Source of the DNA: Rhodospirillales bacterium
GTDB lineage: Bacteria; Pseudomonadota; Alphaproteobacteria; Reyranellales; Reyranellaceae
NCBI GenBank assembly: GCA_016699855.1
Contig: CP064988.1
Location: forward strand, 4,802,501-4,866,500
Reading direction: 5' to 3'
Length of the DNA: 64,000 bases
The notes under the pieces are model-generated. The model searched no databases, was not told the origin of the DNA, and was given only the letters and a program-made list of their open reading frames with translations. The stretch's first letter is position 1. Each line of letters opens with the position of its first letter. Made by a program: the position numbers and the translations under genes. This document shows, in pieces, positions 44,372 through 53,595 of this stretch.

Positions 44372-44845
44372 ATGCGTTGGACGTGTTGCGTGGTCGTGGC
44401 TGGATTGGTGGCCGCCGGCGCCGCCCAGGCGCAACAGGATCGCCCGTCGGGCTGGATCGCCGACCCCCGCTCCGGGTGCCAAGTGTGGAACAATTTTCCG
44501 CAGGAGGACGAGCGGATCGAGTGGGAGGGGCCTTGCGTGGATGGCTACGCCCATGGCCGCGGCACGCTGCGCTGGTACTCGAAGGGCGATAACTACGAGA
44601 CCCAGGAGGGCGAGTTCCGCGCCGGCAAGCTCGACGGCTGGGTGGTCTCCAAGGACGACGAGGGCACGTTCGAAGGCGAGTTCCGTGACAATTTGCCGAA
44701 CGGCGAGGGCACGCGGCGTCTCAACGATGGCGAGGTCTACTCGGGCCGCTGGCGCGACGGGTGCTTCGACCAGGGCGGCCGGCGCGCCTTCTATTTCACC
44801 ACGCTGGAGAAGTGCGGGTTTCCGCCGCCGGGGCGTTCGATTTGA
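44372..44845 (+). CDS. Exported MORN-repeat protein
   Basis: A 157-residue protein with a Sec signal (CVVVAGLVAAGAAQAQQ, about 6-23) and MORN-type repeats: WEGPCVDGYAHGRGTLRW, EGEFRAGKLDGWVV, FEGEFRDNLPNGEGTRRL and YSGRWRDGCFDQGGRRAF. MORN repeats form beta hairpins that bind membranes or proteins. Cysteines at the first and last repeats could pair in the periplasm. GGTGGGGG precedes the ATG at 44372. An ATG at 44342 is open but spoils the signal. Confidence 0.8.
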   Translation: MRWTCCVVVAGLVAAGAAQAQQDRPSGWIADPRSGCQVWNNFPQEDERIEWEGPCVDGYAHGRGTLRWYSKGDNYETQEGEFRAGKLDGWVVSKDDEGTFEGEFRDNLPNGEGTRRLNDGEVYSGRWRDGCFDQGGRRAFYFTTLEKCGFPPPGRSI

Positions 44846-44944
44846 CGCGGTGACGCGCGATCTCGTTTTGCAACTAATGATAGATAGAACATATCATGAA
44901 TACCGGATAGCGTGCATTCCGTCGACAATGATGGAGATGACGCC

Positions 44945-45459
44945 ATGTCCCAGCTGGCCACGTTGTTCGCGATCACGCGCGAGGAGCTCGACGCGTTGAT
45001 GGCCCTGCCCGAGGAGGACCGGGTGGAGCACATGTACGAGAACATCATGGAGACGCTCTTCGGTACGCCGCGCGCGTGCGAGCTCGAGAAATCGTGGTTC
45101 GGCATCCATCGCGTCCTCACCGGGCCGGGGGAGCGGGACGACCCGTACGATATCGACGAGAAGGCCGGTGCCGAACCGCTGAAGGTCGGTGTCTGCGGCG
45201 GCGCGCCGCTGTGCCCGCGGACGTGCATGTGCTGGCGTTGACGACGCCGGCGCAGGCGGGGGCGTTCGCGGCCGCTGTCGCCGGATGGGACGAGGCGGCG
45301 TTCAACGCTGCCTACGACCGCAACGCCGCCGCCACGATGGCGCCCCGTTTCGGCGAGGAGTACCGCGAGTTCTGCTTCGAGCACTTCAAGAACCTCCGCG
45401 ACCTCCACGCCCGCGCCGCGGCGGCCGGACACCACGTCCTGTTCTCGGGCGACCTTTGA
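44945..45459 (+). pseudogene. YfbM/DUF1877-family gene with a frameshift
   Basis: The first frame (44945 to about 45212) encodes MSQLATLFAITREELDALM and ELEKSWFGIHRVLTG, typical of YfbM/DUF1877, up to VCGGAPL; it then runs into a stop at 45241. The expected continuation, PADVHVLALTTPAQAGAFAA through VLFSGDL, lies in the -1 frame and ends at 45459. The break is at about 45210-45216 (CTGTGCCC) and fits loss of one base. If real, the protein is cut to about 98 residues; otherwise it is a sequencing indel in a normal 171-residue protein. The family has no settled function. Confidence 0.75.
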
Positions 45460-45546
45460 GCCCGCGCGCCGTCGCGCGGCATGGACAGGACGCGCCGGAG
45501 TGACTAGGTACAGGCCGTTTCCACGCGCGCGGGGGACCCGCTGACC

Positions 45547-46995
45547 ATGTCTCTGATCAAGGGCGAGACGGGCGACTGGGAGATCGTGATGGGCCTCGAG
45601 GTCCACGCCCAGGTCGTATCCGAATCCAAGCTGTTCTCGGGGGCGCCCACGACGTTCGGCGCCGATCCCAACACGCAGGTGTCGCTGGTCGACGCCGCCA
45701 TGCCGGGCATGCTGCCGGTGATCAACGAGCGCTGCGTCGAGCAGGCCGTGCGCACCGGGCTGGGCCTGAACGCGAAAATCAACCTGCGCTCGTTCTTCGA
45801 CCGCAAGAACTACTTCTACGCCGACCTTCCGGCGGGCTACCAGATCTCGCAGTACAAGGACCCGATCGTCGGCGAAGGCGAGGTCGAGATCGAGCTCAAG
45901 GACGGCGCCGTCAAGCGCGTCGGCATCGAGCGGCTTCATCTCGAGCAGGACGCCGGCAAGTCGCTGCACGATCAGCACCCGACCCAGACCTACGTCGACC
46001 TCAACCGCGCCGGGGTCGCGCTGATGGAGATCGTGTCGCGGCCGGACATGCGCGACGCCGACGAGGCGGCGGCCTACCTGACCAAGCTGCGCTCGATCCT
46101 GCGCTATCTCGGCACCTGCGACGGCAACATGGAGGAGGGCTCCATGCGCTGCGACGTGAACGTCTCGGTGCGCCGTCCCGGCGGCGAGCTGGGCACGCGC
46201 TGCGAGATCAAGAACGTCAACTCGATCCGTTTCGTGAAGCAGGCGATCGAGTACGAGGCGCGCCGCCAGGTCGAGATCATCGAGGGCGGCGGCAAGATCG
46301 TCCAGGAGACGCGCCTGTTCGATCCCGGCAAGGGCGAGACGCGCTCGATGCGTTCCAAGGAGGACGCGCACGACTACCGCTACTTCCCCGACCCCGACCT
46401 GCTGCCGCTGGTGCTCGAGCCGGATTTCGTCGCGCGCATCAAGGCGTCGTTGCCGGAGCTGCCCGACGCCAAGAAGGCGCGCTTCGCCAAGGCGTACGGC
46501 CTGTCGTCCTACGACGCCGGCGTGCTGGTCGCCGAGCGCGAGACCGCCGATTTCTTCGAGGCCGTCGCCAAAGGCCGCGACGGCAAGCAGGCGGCCAACT
46601 GGGTGACCGGCGATTTCTTCGCCATGCTCAACCGGCGCGGCGCCACGATCGCGGCCAGCCCGGTCAGCGCCGCGCATCTCGGCAAGCTGCTCGACCTGAT
46701 CGCCGACGGCACCGTTTCCGGACGCACCGCCAAGGACCTGTTCCTGGCGATGGAGGAGACCGGCAGGGATCCGGCCGTCCTCGTCGAGGAGCGCGGCCTC
46801 AAGCAGGTCACCGACACCGGCGCCATCGAGGCGGCGGTCGCCAAGGTCGTGGCCGACAACCCCGCCAAGGTCGCGGAGTACAAGGCCAAGCCGACGCTGT
46901 TCGGCTGGTTCGTCGGGCAGGTGATGAAATCGACCGGCGGCAAGGCCAACCCGAAGGCCGTCAACGAGATCCTGAGGAAGGCGCTCGACGCCTGA
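45547..46995 (+). CDS. gatB: Asp/Glu-tRNA amidotransferase subunit B
   Basis: GatB binds the mischarged tRNA and activates its side chain. The 482-residue protein has GLEVHAQVVSESKLFSGA (about 17-34), KNYFYADLPAGYQISQY, MEEGSMRCDVNVSVR, SKEDAHDYRYFPDPDL and the C-terminal YqeY-like helical domain (GWFVGQVMKSTGGKANPKAV). Complete and normal in length. It is separated from gatCA by about 5 kb of accessory genes. Confidence 0.97.
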   Translation: MSLIKGETGDWEIVMGLEVHAQVVSESKLFSGAPTTFGADPNTQVSLVDAAMPGMLPVINERCVEQAVRTGLGLNAKINLRSFFDRKNYFYADLPAGYQISQYKDPIVGEGEVEIELKDGAVKRVGIERLHLEQDAGKSLHDQHPTQTYVDLNRAGVALMEIVSRPDMRDADEAAAYLTKLRSILRYLGTCDGNMEEGSMRCDVNVSVRRPGGELGTRCEIKNVNSIRFVKQAIEYEARRQVEIIEGGGKIVQETRLFDPGKGETRSMRSKEDAHDYRYFPDPDLLPLVLEPDFVARIKASLPELPDAKKARFAKAYGLSSYDAGVLVAERETADFFEAVAKGRDGKQAANWVTGDFFAMLNRRGATIAASPVSAAHLGKLLDLIADGTVSGRTAKDLFLAMEETGRDPAVLVEERGLKQVTDTGAIEAAVAKVVADNPAKVAEYKAKPTLFGWFVGQVMKSTGGKANPKAVNEILRKALDA

Positions 46996-47007
46996 GGCGG
47001 CGCCGGC

Positions 47008-47868
47008 TCAGGCCGCGGTGAACTCGATCATCGCGCCGCAGGCCTGTCCCGGCGCGACCAGCACGTTGCTGTCGCCCAACGTGAAGCCGACGCCGTTGAA
47101 CGACAGCGTGCCGACGAGGCGCGCGCGGTCCATCACCTCGATCGACAGGCCGGCGTAGGCCGGCAGCTTGCGCGCCCGCGGCAGCGTCTCGGGGCCGTAC
47201 ATCTCGCCGAACCGCCGCGGCGTCAGCACGCGCAACTCGACGTCGCGGGCGCGCACGTGGGCCGCGTCGCGCTCGTCCAGCGTCGGCGTGGCGCCCCAAT
47301 CCTCGACGTAGCGCGCAGCGATGGCGCGGGGATTGTCGTCGATGGCGAGGATCGCGCGCAGCCGCGCGGCGCCATTGGCATGCGCCCGCCACTCGGCGCG
47401 GTGGAAATGCTGGACCGTGCGGTGCTGGCAGGGGTTCCAGTACAGCGGCGCCCGGCCCCAGGCCGGCAGGCACACCGAGAACGACACGTCGAGCGCCTGG
47501 CCCGACGGCAGCGGCCAGGCGCGGCGCATGTCGATCGTGGCGCCGGGGTCGAAGCCACCGGCGCGCAGCGCGGCCTCGGCCGCCCGGCAATCGGCGACGC
47601 CGACCACGCTCGACACGACGCCCTCGGGACCGCCCAGCAGGTTCTCCATGAAGGGTGGCGCCAGCGCGCGGTCGGTGAAGCCCAGCAGCTCGATGTAGTT
47701 GGCGGCGTCGCCGTAGACCGGCGTCAGGCAGACGCACCGGTTGCGCATGCCCGGCAGGTCGCTGGCCGGCGCGACGGTGAAGCCGAGACGCTCGAACTGG
47801 AAGGCCGCGCGCTCGACGTCGCGCACGCCGATCATGGCGTGGTCGATGTCGACGATGTCGATGGCCAT
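47008..47868 (-). CDS. VOC-family protein (Glyoxalase_3-like)
   Basis: A 286-residue VOC-fold protein: IDHAMIGVRDVERAAFQFERLGF (about 8-30), RCVCLTPVYGDAANYIELLGF, and a middle LYWNPCQHRTVQHFHRAEW. It resembles two-module glyoxalase-like proteins with one degenerate half. The ATG at 47868 starts a standard module; upstream frame is shadow. It is convergent with gatB, with 12 bp between stops. Substrate unknown. Confidence 0.82.
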   Translation of the reverse strand: MAIDIVDIDHAMIGVRDVERAAFQFERLGFTVAPASDLPGMRNRCVCLTPVYGDAANYIELLGFTDRALAPPFMENLLGGPEGVVSSVVGVADCRAAEAALRAGGFDPGATIDMRRAWPLPSGQALDVSFSVCLPAWGRAPLYWNPCQHRTVQHFHRAEWRAHANGAARLRAILAIDDNPRAIAARYVEDWGATPTLDERDAAHVRARDVELRVLTPRRFGEMYGPETLPRARKLPAYAGLSIEVMDRARLVGTLSFNGVGFTLGDSNVLVAPGQACGAMIEFTAA

Positions 47869-47948
47869 GGCGCGGCGGGGTCCTTCGCGGGGTGTGGTCG
47901 TCGGGGCGCGCACAATGGCGGCGGCCACGGATTCGGGCAAGCGCCGCG

Positions 47949-49049
<1,101 letters not shown>

Positions 49050-49213
49050 GCGCGAACGCTCCGGAAGTGGGTCGCGAAACCGGGTGTGCAAAGTCCCGCG
49101 ACGTTAACACAACCGCGGCTTGACTTCCCGCGCGGGGGCGACCGAAGCTGGCATCGAGGATGCGGGGAACCCGGCCGCCACGAGAGCGGCGACGCATTCG
49201 ATGGAGGTACGCC

Positions 49214-50284
49214 ATGGACTCACGCTATCTCGACACCAACGCATCCGCCGACGAGCCGGAGAATCCGGAGCGTCGCAGTTTCCTGACCGGCGCCGGGGTG
49301 GCCGGCGGAGCCGTCGCGGCCGGCGTGCTGCTGGCGCAGGCGGCGCAGGCGCAGACGCCGATGCCGGCCTTGACCGACAAGGTGTGGTGGCCGCATCCGC
49401 GCTGGGGCAAGGACGACCAGGCCGGCGCGTCCAACTGGATCACGCCCGCGAAGGTCCTCGACGCGGTGAAGATGATCAAGGACGGCAAGATCTACCGCAT
49501 CGGCCGGGTGTACGAATCGGCGATGCCCAAGTTCGGCGAGCGCGCTTTCACGCTGCGGATTCCCGGCGCGCCGACGGGCGGTCCGTTCGGTGCCAACAAG
49601 CTGATCTACCATGACGAGTTCCTCGCCACCGAGGGCGGCCAGACGGGCACGCAGTTCGACGCCCTCGGCCACATCGGCATCCAGATGGGCAAGGACGGCG
49701 ACAAGAACGAGATGCGCTACTACAACGGCTTCACCGAGCAGGAGATCGCGACCGCCTACGGACTGACGAAGATCGGCATCGAGCACGTCAAACCGTTCTT
49801 CACCCGCGGCCATCTGTTCGACATCGAGGCGGTGAAGGGCAAGATGATGGAGGCCGGCGAGGAGATCAAAGTCGCCGACCTGCGCGCCGCGATGCAGAAA
49901 CAGGGCATGAACGAGGCGGACATCAAGGACGGCGACGCCGTGTTCTTCAACACCGGCTGGGGCAAGCTGTGGATGAAGAACAACGACAAGTTCAACGCCG
50001 GAGAGCCGGGCATCGGCCTCGAGGTCGCCAAGTGGTGCGTCGAGAAGAACGTCTGCCTCACCGGCGGCGACACCTGGGCGACCGAGGTGGTTCCGAACCC
50101 CGACAAGAACCTCGCCTTCGCCGTGCACGGCGAGCTGATCACCAAGCACGGCATCTTCAACCACGAGAACCTGAACTTCGAGGCGCTGATCGCCGACCGG
50201 AAGTACCAGTTCGCCTACATCTTCTCGCCGGCCCCGATCAAGGGCGCGACGGGATCGAACGGCGGACCGATCGCGGTGACCTGA
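49214..50284 (+). CDS. Tat-exported cyclase-family (kynurenine formamidase-like) protein
   Basis: A 356-residue protein of the cyclase family (Pfam Cyclase), whose members include metal-dependent formamidases. The N-terminus has a twin-arginine signal (RRSFLTGAGVAGGAVAAGVLL, about 21-41). The family's metal motif HxGTHxDxxxH appears as QTGTQFDALGH, so two expected His are Gln, while the Asp and last His remain. This is seen in a long-form subgroup as far as I recall. DGDAVFFNTGWG and LTGGDTWATEV are typical. GGAGG precedes the ATG. A strong terminator follows. Confidence 0.88.
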   Translation: MDSRYLDTNASADEPENPERRSFLTGAGVAGGAVAAGVLLAQAAQAQTPMPALTDKVWWPHPRWGKDDQAGASNWITPAKVLDAVKMIKDGKIYRIGRVYESAMPKFGERAFTLRIPGAPTGGPFGANKLIYHDEFLATEGGQTGTQFDALGHIGIQMGKDGDKNEMRYYNGFTEQEIATAYGLTKIGIEHVKPFFTRGHLFDIEAVKGKMMEAGEEIKVADLRAAMQKQGMNEADIKDGDAVFFNTGWGKLWMKNNDKFNAGEPGIGLEVAKWCVEKNVCLTGGDTWATEVVPNPDKNLAFAVHGELITKHGIFNHENLNFEALIADRKYQFAYIFSPAPIKGATGSNGGPIAVT

Positions 50285-50309
50285 CACGATCCGCCATCGC
50301 ACGGCACGG

Positions 50310-50339
50310 AACCCCGCCGGAGCGATCCGGCGGGGTTTT
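50310..50339. terminator. Bidirectional terminator between the cyclase and MFS genes
   Basis: AACCCCGCCGGA pairs perfectly with TCCGGCGGGGTT around GCGA and is followed by TTTC; on the other strand AA runs precede it. It lies between two convergent genes and can serve both. Confidence 0.85.
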
Positions 50340-50357
50340 CCATGCCCGCGTGGAAGG

Positions 50358-51578
50358 TCAGGCCGGTGCGGCCGCCGGTGGCGGCGGCGGCGCCACGCGG
50401 ATCGGTCGGAAGCTGAGCGCGATGGCCACAGCGCCGAGCCCGATCGCGAACGAGCCGACATGGAGCCAGCCGTAGCCGCCGAACGAATCGAACAGATGGC
50501 CGCCGGCCCAGGGTCCGAGCGCCATGCCGAGGCTGGCGGCCATCGACACCGCGCCGAACACCGTGCCCATGACGCGCGGCCCGAAATAGTCGCGCACCAG
50601 GATCGCGTAGAGCGGCATGACGCCGCCATAGGCGATGCCGAACACGATCGACAAGGCGTAGAACGCGCCGAGGTCGCTGACGAAGACGTAGGCGCCGGCG
50701 CCCATCGCCTGCACCAGCAGGCCGGCGACCAGCGTCGGACGCGCGCCGACGCGGTCGGCGGTGATGCCCAGCAGGATGCGGCCGGCGAGTCCCGACAGGC
50801 CGGCGAGGCTGTAGACGCTGACGGCGGCCATCGCGCCGATGCCGCAGCCGATGGCGTAGGTCACCATGTGGAAGATCGGGCCGGAATGCGCCGCGCAGCA
50901 CGCGAAATGGGTGAGCGCGATGGCGATGAACTGCGGCGTGCGGAAGGCCTGCGTCGCGGTCAGCGTGTAGCCGTCGGACGCGGCGGCCGCGCCGGGACCG
51001 CCGGCGGACGCCGCCGACGGTGGCGAACGGATCAGCAGGGCGGCGGGCACGAGCAGCGCCCATGCCGTGACCCCGACGACCAGCATCGCGGTGCGCCAGT
51101 CGTAGTTGTCGATCAGCAGCCGCACGAACGGCGCCACGGTGAGCGGCGCCACGCCCATGCCGGCGGAGATCAGCGCCACGGCGAGGCTGCGGTTGTTCTC
51201 GAACCAGCCCGACGCCGTCGCCATCAAGGGCGCGTAGAAGCTGCCGACCGCGACGCCGACGACGACGCCGAACAGGATCTGGAACTGGAGCAGGGACTGG
51301 GCCTGGCTCGCCGCGACGAGGCCGGCGCCGAGCAGCAGGCTGCCCGCCAGCGTGACGACGCGCGCGCCATAGCGGTCCGACAACGCGCCCCAGGCGAGCG
51401 TCGCCAGACCCATCGCGAGGAAGTCGATCGTCGCCGCCGTCGAGATGCCGGCCCGCGACCAGCCTGTCGCAGCGCCGATCGGCTCGAGGAACACCGCCAG
51501 CGAGAACATCGCGCCCATGCTGACGCAGGTCATCAGCATGCCCGCCGCGACCACGACCCTGCCGTACGATGAACCCAT
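50358..51578 (-). CDS. Major facilitator superfamily transporter
   Basis: A 406-residue inner-membrane transporter with twelve predicted helices. The MFS loop motif appears as WGALSDRYGARVVTL (about 62-76). Other features are LAVALISAGMGVAPLTVAPF, GRILLGITADRVGARPTLVAG in the second half and a Pro/Ala tail. It resembles the monocarboxylate/oxalate-formate antiporter-like group of alphaproteobacteria. The ATG at 51578 starts just before the first helix. Substrate unknown. Confidence 0.9.
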   Translation of the reverse strand: MGSSYGRVVVAAGMLMTCVSMGAMFSLAVFLEPIGAATGWSRAGISTAATIDFLAMGLATLAWGALSDRYGARVVTLAGSLLLGAGLVAASQAQSLLQFQILFGVVVGVAVGSFYAPLMATASGWFENNRSLAVALISAGMGVAPLTVAPFVRLLIDNYDWRTAMLVVGVTAWALLVPAALLIRSPPSAASAGGPGAAAASDGYTLTATQAFRTPQFIAIALTHFACCAAHSGPIFHMVTYAIGCGIGAMAAVSVYSLAGLSGLAGRILLGITADRVGARPTLVAGLLVQAMGAGAYVFVSDLGAFYALSIVFGIAYGGVMPLYAILVRDYFGPRVMGTVFGAVSMAASLGMALGPWAGGHLFDSFGGYGWLHVGSFAIGLGAVAIALSFRPIRVAPPPPPAAAPA

Positions 51579-51715
51579 GGCGACCGCTCCCCGGGCGTGG
51601 TCCAATCGCCGCCGCGCGGCGATTCCGGCGGACGGATCCCGCCACCGGTACGGCAGCATAGCGCCGTCGGTGCGGCGGGACACGCCGTATCATGGGGCCG
51701 GGCGGGGAGCGGGCG

Positions 51716-52201
51716 ATGGCGAGGATCGGCAAGACCGCGGCGGCGGACGCGTATTTCGAGGCGTTCCGGCGGGCCCGGGGCGTCGCCGACCCGGCCTACG
51801 ACCTCGCCCGCTTCGGCGATTCGCCGGGGCTGGCGGACGAGCTGCTGGAGCTGGTGCTCTCCGGCGTGAAGCGCGCCACCGCGTATCTGCTCCGCGACGT
51901 CGAGGCCGGTCTCGAGGACATGGGCCGGGTCGGCGCGCACGTCGTGGCGCTCGACGGCGCCGGGACGCCGCGCTGCGTCTGGCGCACGACCGACATCGCC
52001 GTGAAGCCGTTGATCGAGGTCGACGACGCGTTCGCCCGGGACGAGGGCGAGGGCGACGGCAGCCGCGCCTACTGGCTCGCGGCGCACCGGGAGTATTTCG
52101 CGCGCGAGGCGGCGCGGCGCGGATTCGCGTTCGACGACCGCTCGCCCACGGTGTTCGAGCGGTTCACGATCGTTTGGCCGCCCGAGCGCGCCGACGTGTG
52201 A
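51716..52201 (+). CDS. ASCH-domain protein
   Basis: A 161-residue protein with an ASCH (PUA-like) fold: FGDSPGLADELLELVLSGVKRATAYLL (about 34-60), the basic GVKRAT signature, PRCVWRTTDIAVKPLIEVDDAFA, and GDGSRAYWLAAHREYF. ASCH proteins are thought to bind RNA; some hydrolyse acetylcytidine. GGGGAG precedes the ATG at 51716. It is divergent from the MFS gene and 73 bp before the serine hydrolase pair. Confidence 0.88.
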   Translation: MARIGKTAAADAYFEAFRRARGVADPAYDLARFGDSPGLADELLELVLSGVKRATAYLLRDVEAGLEDMGRVGAHVVALDGAGTPRCVWRTTDIAVKPLIEVDDAFARDEGEGDGSRAYWLAAHREYFAREAARRGFAFDDRSPTVFERFTIVWPPERADV

Positions 52202-52274
52202 GCGCCGCACCGGCGGTTGTCGCGGCGCGACCGCCGCGTTACGGTTCCAAGACAAGAAGCCGGGGAGGGATGTC

Positions 52275-53564
52275 ATGAGGCGCGCGATTTCGCTGGCGGC
52301 GACGATGGCCGCGTTGACGCTGGCGACCGGCGCCATGGCGCAGGGACTGCCGCGCACCGGCAAGGCCGAGGAGGTCGGCCTGTCCACCGACCGTCTGAAG
52401 CGGCTGACCGAGCGCATGAAGCTGGGTGTCGAGAAGAACGAGATCCCCGGCGCCGTGGTGCTGATCGGCCGCAACGGCAAGGTCGCGTACTACGAATCGT
52501 TCGGCTTCCGCGACAAGGAGGCGAAGTCGCCGATGAAGGGTGACGCGATCTTCCGCATCGCGTCGATGACCAAGCCCATGGTGTCGCTGGCGATCATGAT
52601 GCTGGCCGAGGAGGGCAAGCTGTCGATCGCCTATCCGGCGTCGCGCTACCTCCCGGAGTTCAAGGACCTCCAGGTCGGCGTCGAGAAGCGGAAGGACGAC
52701 GGCACCATCGAGGTCGTGATGGAGAAGCCGCGCCGCGAGATGACGGTGCAGGACCTGCTGCGCCATACCTCCGGTCTCACCTACGGCGCGCCGACCGGCG
52801 GGCCGCTGAAGCGTGCGTATATCGACTCGAAGGTCGCCGACCGCGACCAGACCAACGCCGAGATGATCACCAAGCTGTCGAAGCTGCCGTTGGTCCACCA
52901 GCCGGGCACGACGTGGGAGTACGGCATGTCGACCGACGTGCTTGGCCGCATCGTCGAGGTCGTGAGCGGCATGCCGCTCGACAAGTTCATCGCCGAGCGC
53001 ATCGCCAAGCCGCTCAAGATGACCGACACCGCCTTTTCGGTGGAGGCCTCCAAGGCCGACCGCGGCGCGCGTCCGCAGGCCGAGGGCCCGAAAAACGAGG
53101 TGCCGAACGTCCCGGCGGTGACCGTCGACTTCAAATGGAAGTCGGGCGGTGGCGGCATGGTGTCGACGGCGGCCGACTACGCGCGGCTGTGCCAGTTCTT
53201 CTTGAACGGCGGCGCGCTCGACGGCGTGCGGCTGGTGTCGCGCAAGACGATCGAGCTGATGACGGCCGACCACCTGCCGCCGGGCACGGCGATGGGACGC
53301 GACATGTTCCGCTTCGAGGCGTTGCTGCCGTCACCCGAGGTCGGCCAGGGTTTCGGACTCGGCTTCGCGGTGCGCACCGAGGCCGGCCGCAACCCGTTGC
53401 ACGGCTCGGTCGGCGACTATTTCTGGGGCGGGGCGTACGGCACCTACTTCTGGATCGACCCGAAGGAGAAGCTGTTCGCGATCCTGATGATGCAGTCGCC
53501 GGACGCGCGCCTCTCCTACCGCTGGCTGATGCGCGAGCTCGTCTACCAGGCGGTGGTCAATTGA
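52275..53564 (+). CDS. Beta-lactamase-family serine hydrolase, tandem copy 1
   Basis: An exported serine hydrolase of the class C beta-lactamase/esterase fold. The 429-residue protein has a Sec signal ending AMAQ (residue 23), the nucleophile motif SMTK (97-100), LLRHTSGLTYG, WEYGMSTDVLGR (Tyr motif) and a C-terminal HGSVGDYFWGGAYGT holding the third motif. Relatives include EstB-type esterases and peptidases, so resistance should not be assumed. It is a clear paralogue of the next gene and ends 31 bp before it. Confidence 0.92.
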   Translation: MRRAISLAATMAALTLATGAMAQGLPRTGKAEEVGLSTDRLKRLTERMKLGVEKNEIPGAVVLIGRNGKVAYYESFGFRDKEAKSPMKGDAIFRIASMTKPMVSLAIMMLAEEGKLSIAYPASRYLPEFKDLQVGVEKRKDDGTIEVVMEKPRREMTVQDLLRHTSGLTYGAPTGGPLKRAYIDSKVADRDQTNAEMITKLSKLPLVHQPGTTWEYGMSTDVLGRIVEVVSGMPLDKFIAERIAKPLKMTDTAFSVEASKADRGARPQAEGPKNEVPNVPAVTVDFKWKSGGGGMVSTAADYARLCQFFLNGGALDGVRLVSRKTIELMTADHLPPGTAMGRDMFRFEALLPSPEVGQGFGLGFAVRTEAGRNPLHGSVGDYFWGGAYGTYFWIDPKEKLFAILMMQSPDARLSYRWLMRELVYQAVVN

Positions 53565-53595
53565 GCGCGGCGACGCGGTGAGCGGAGGCGCTGAG

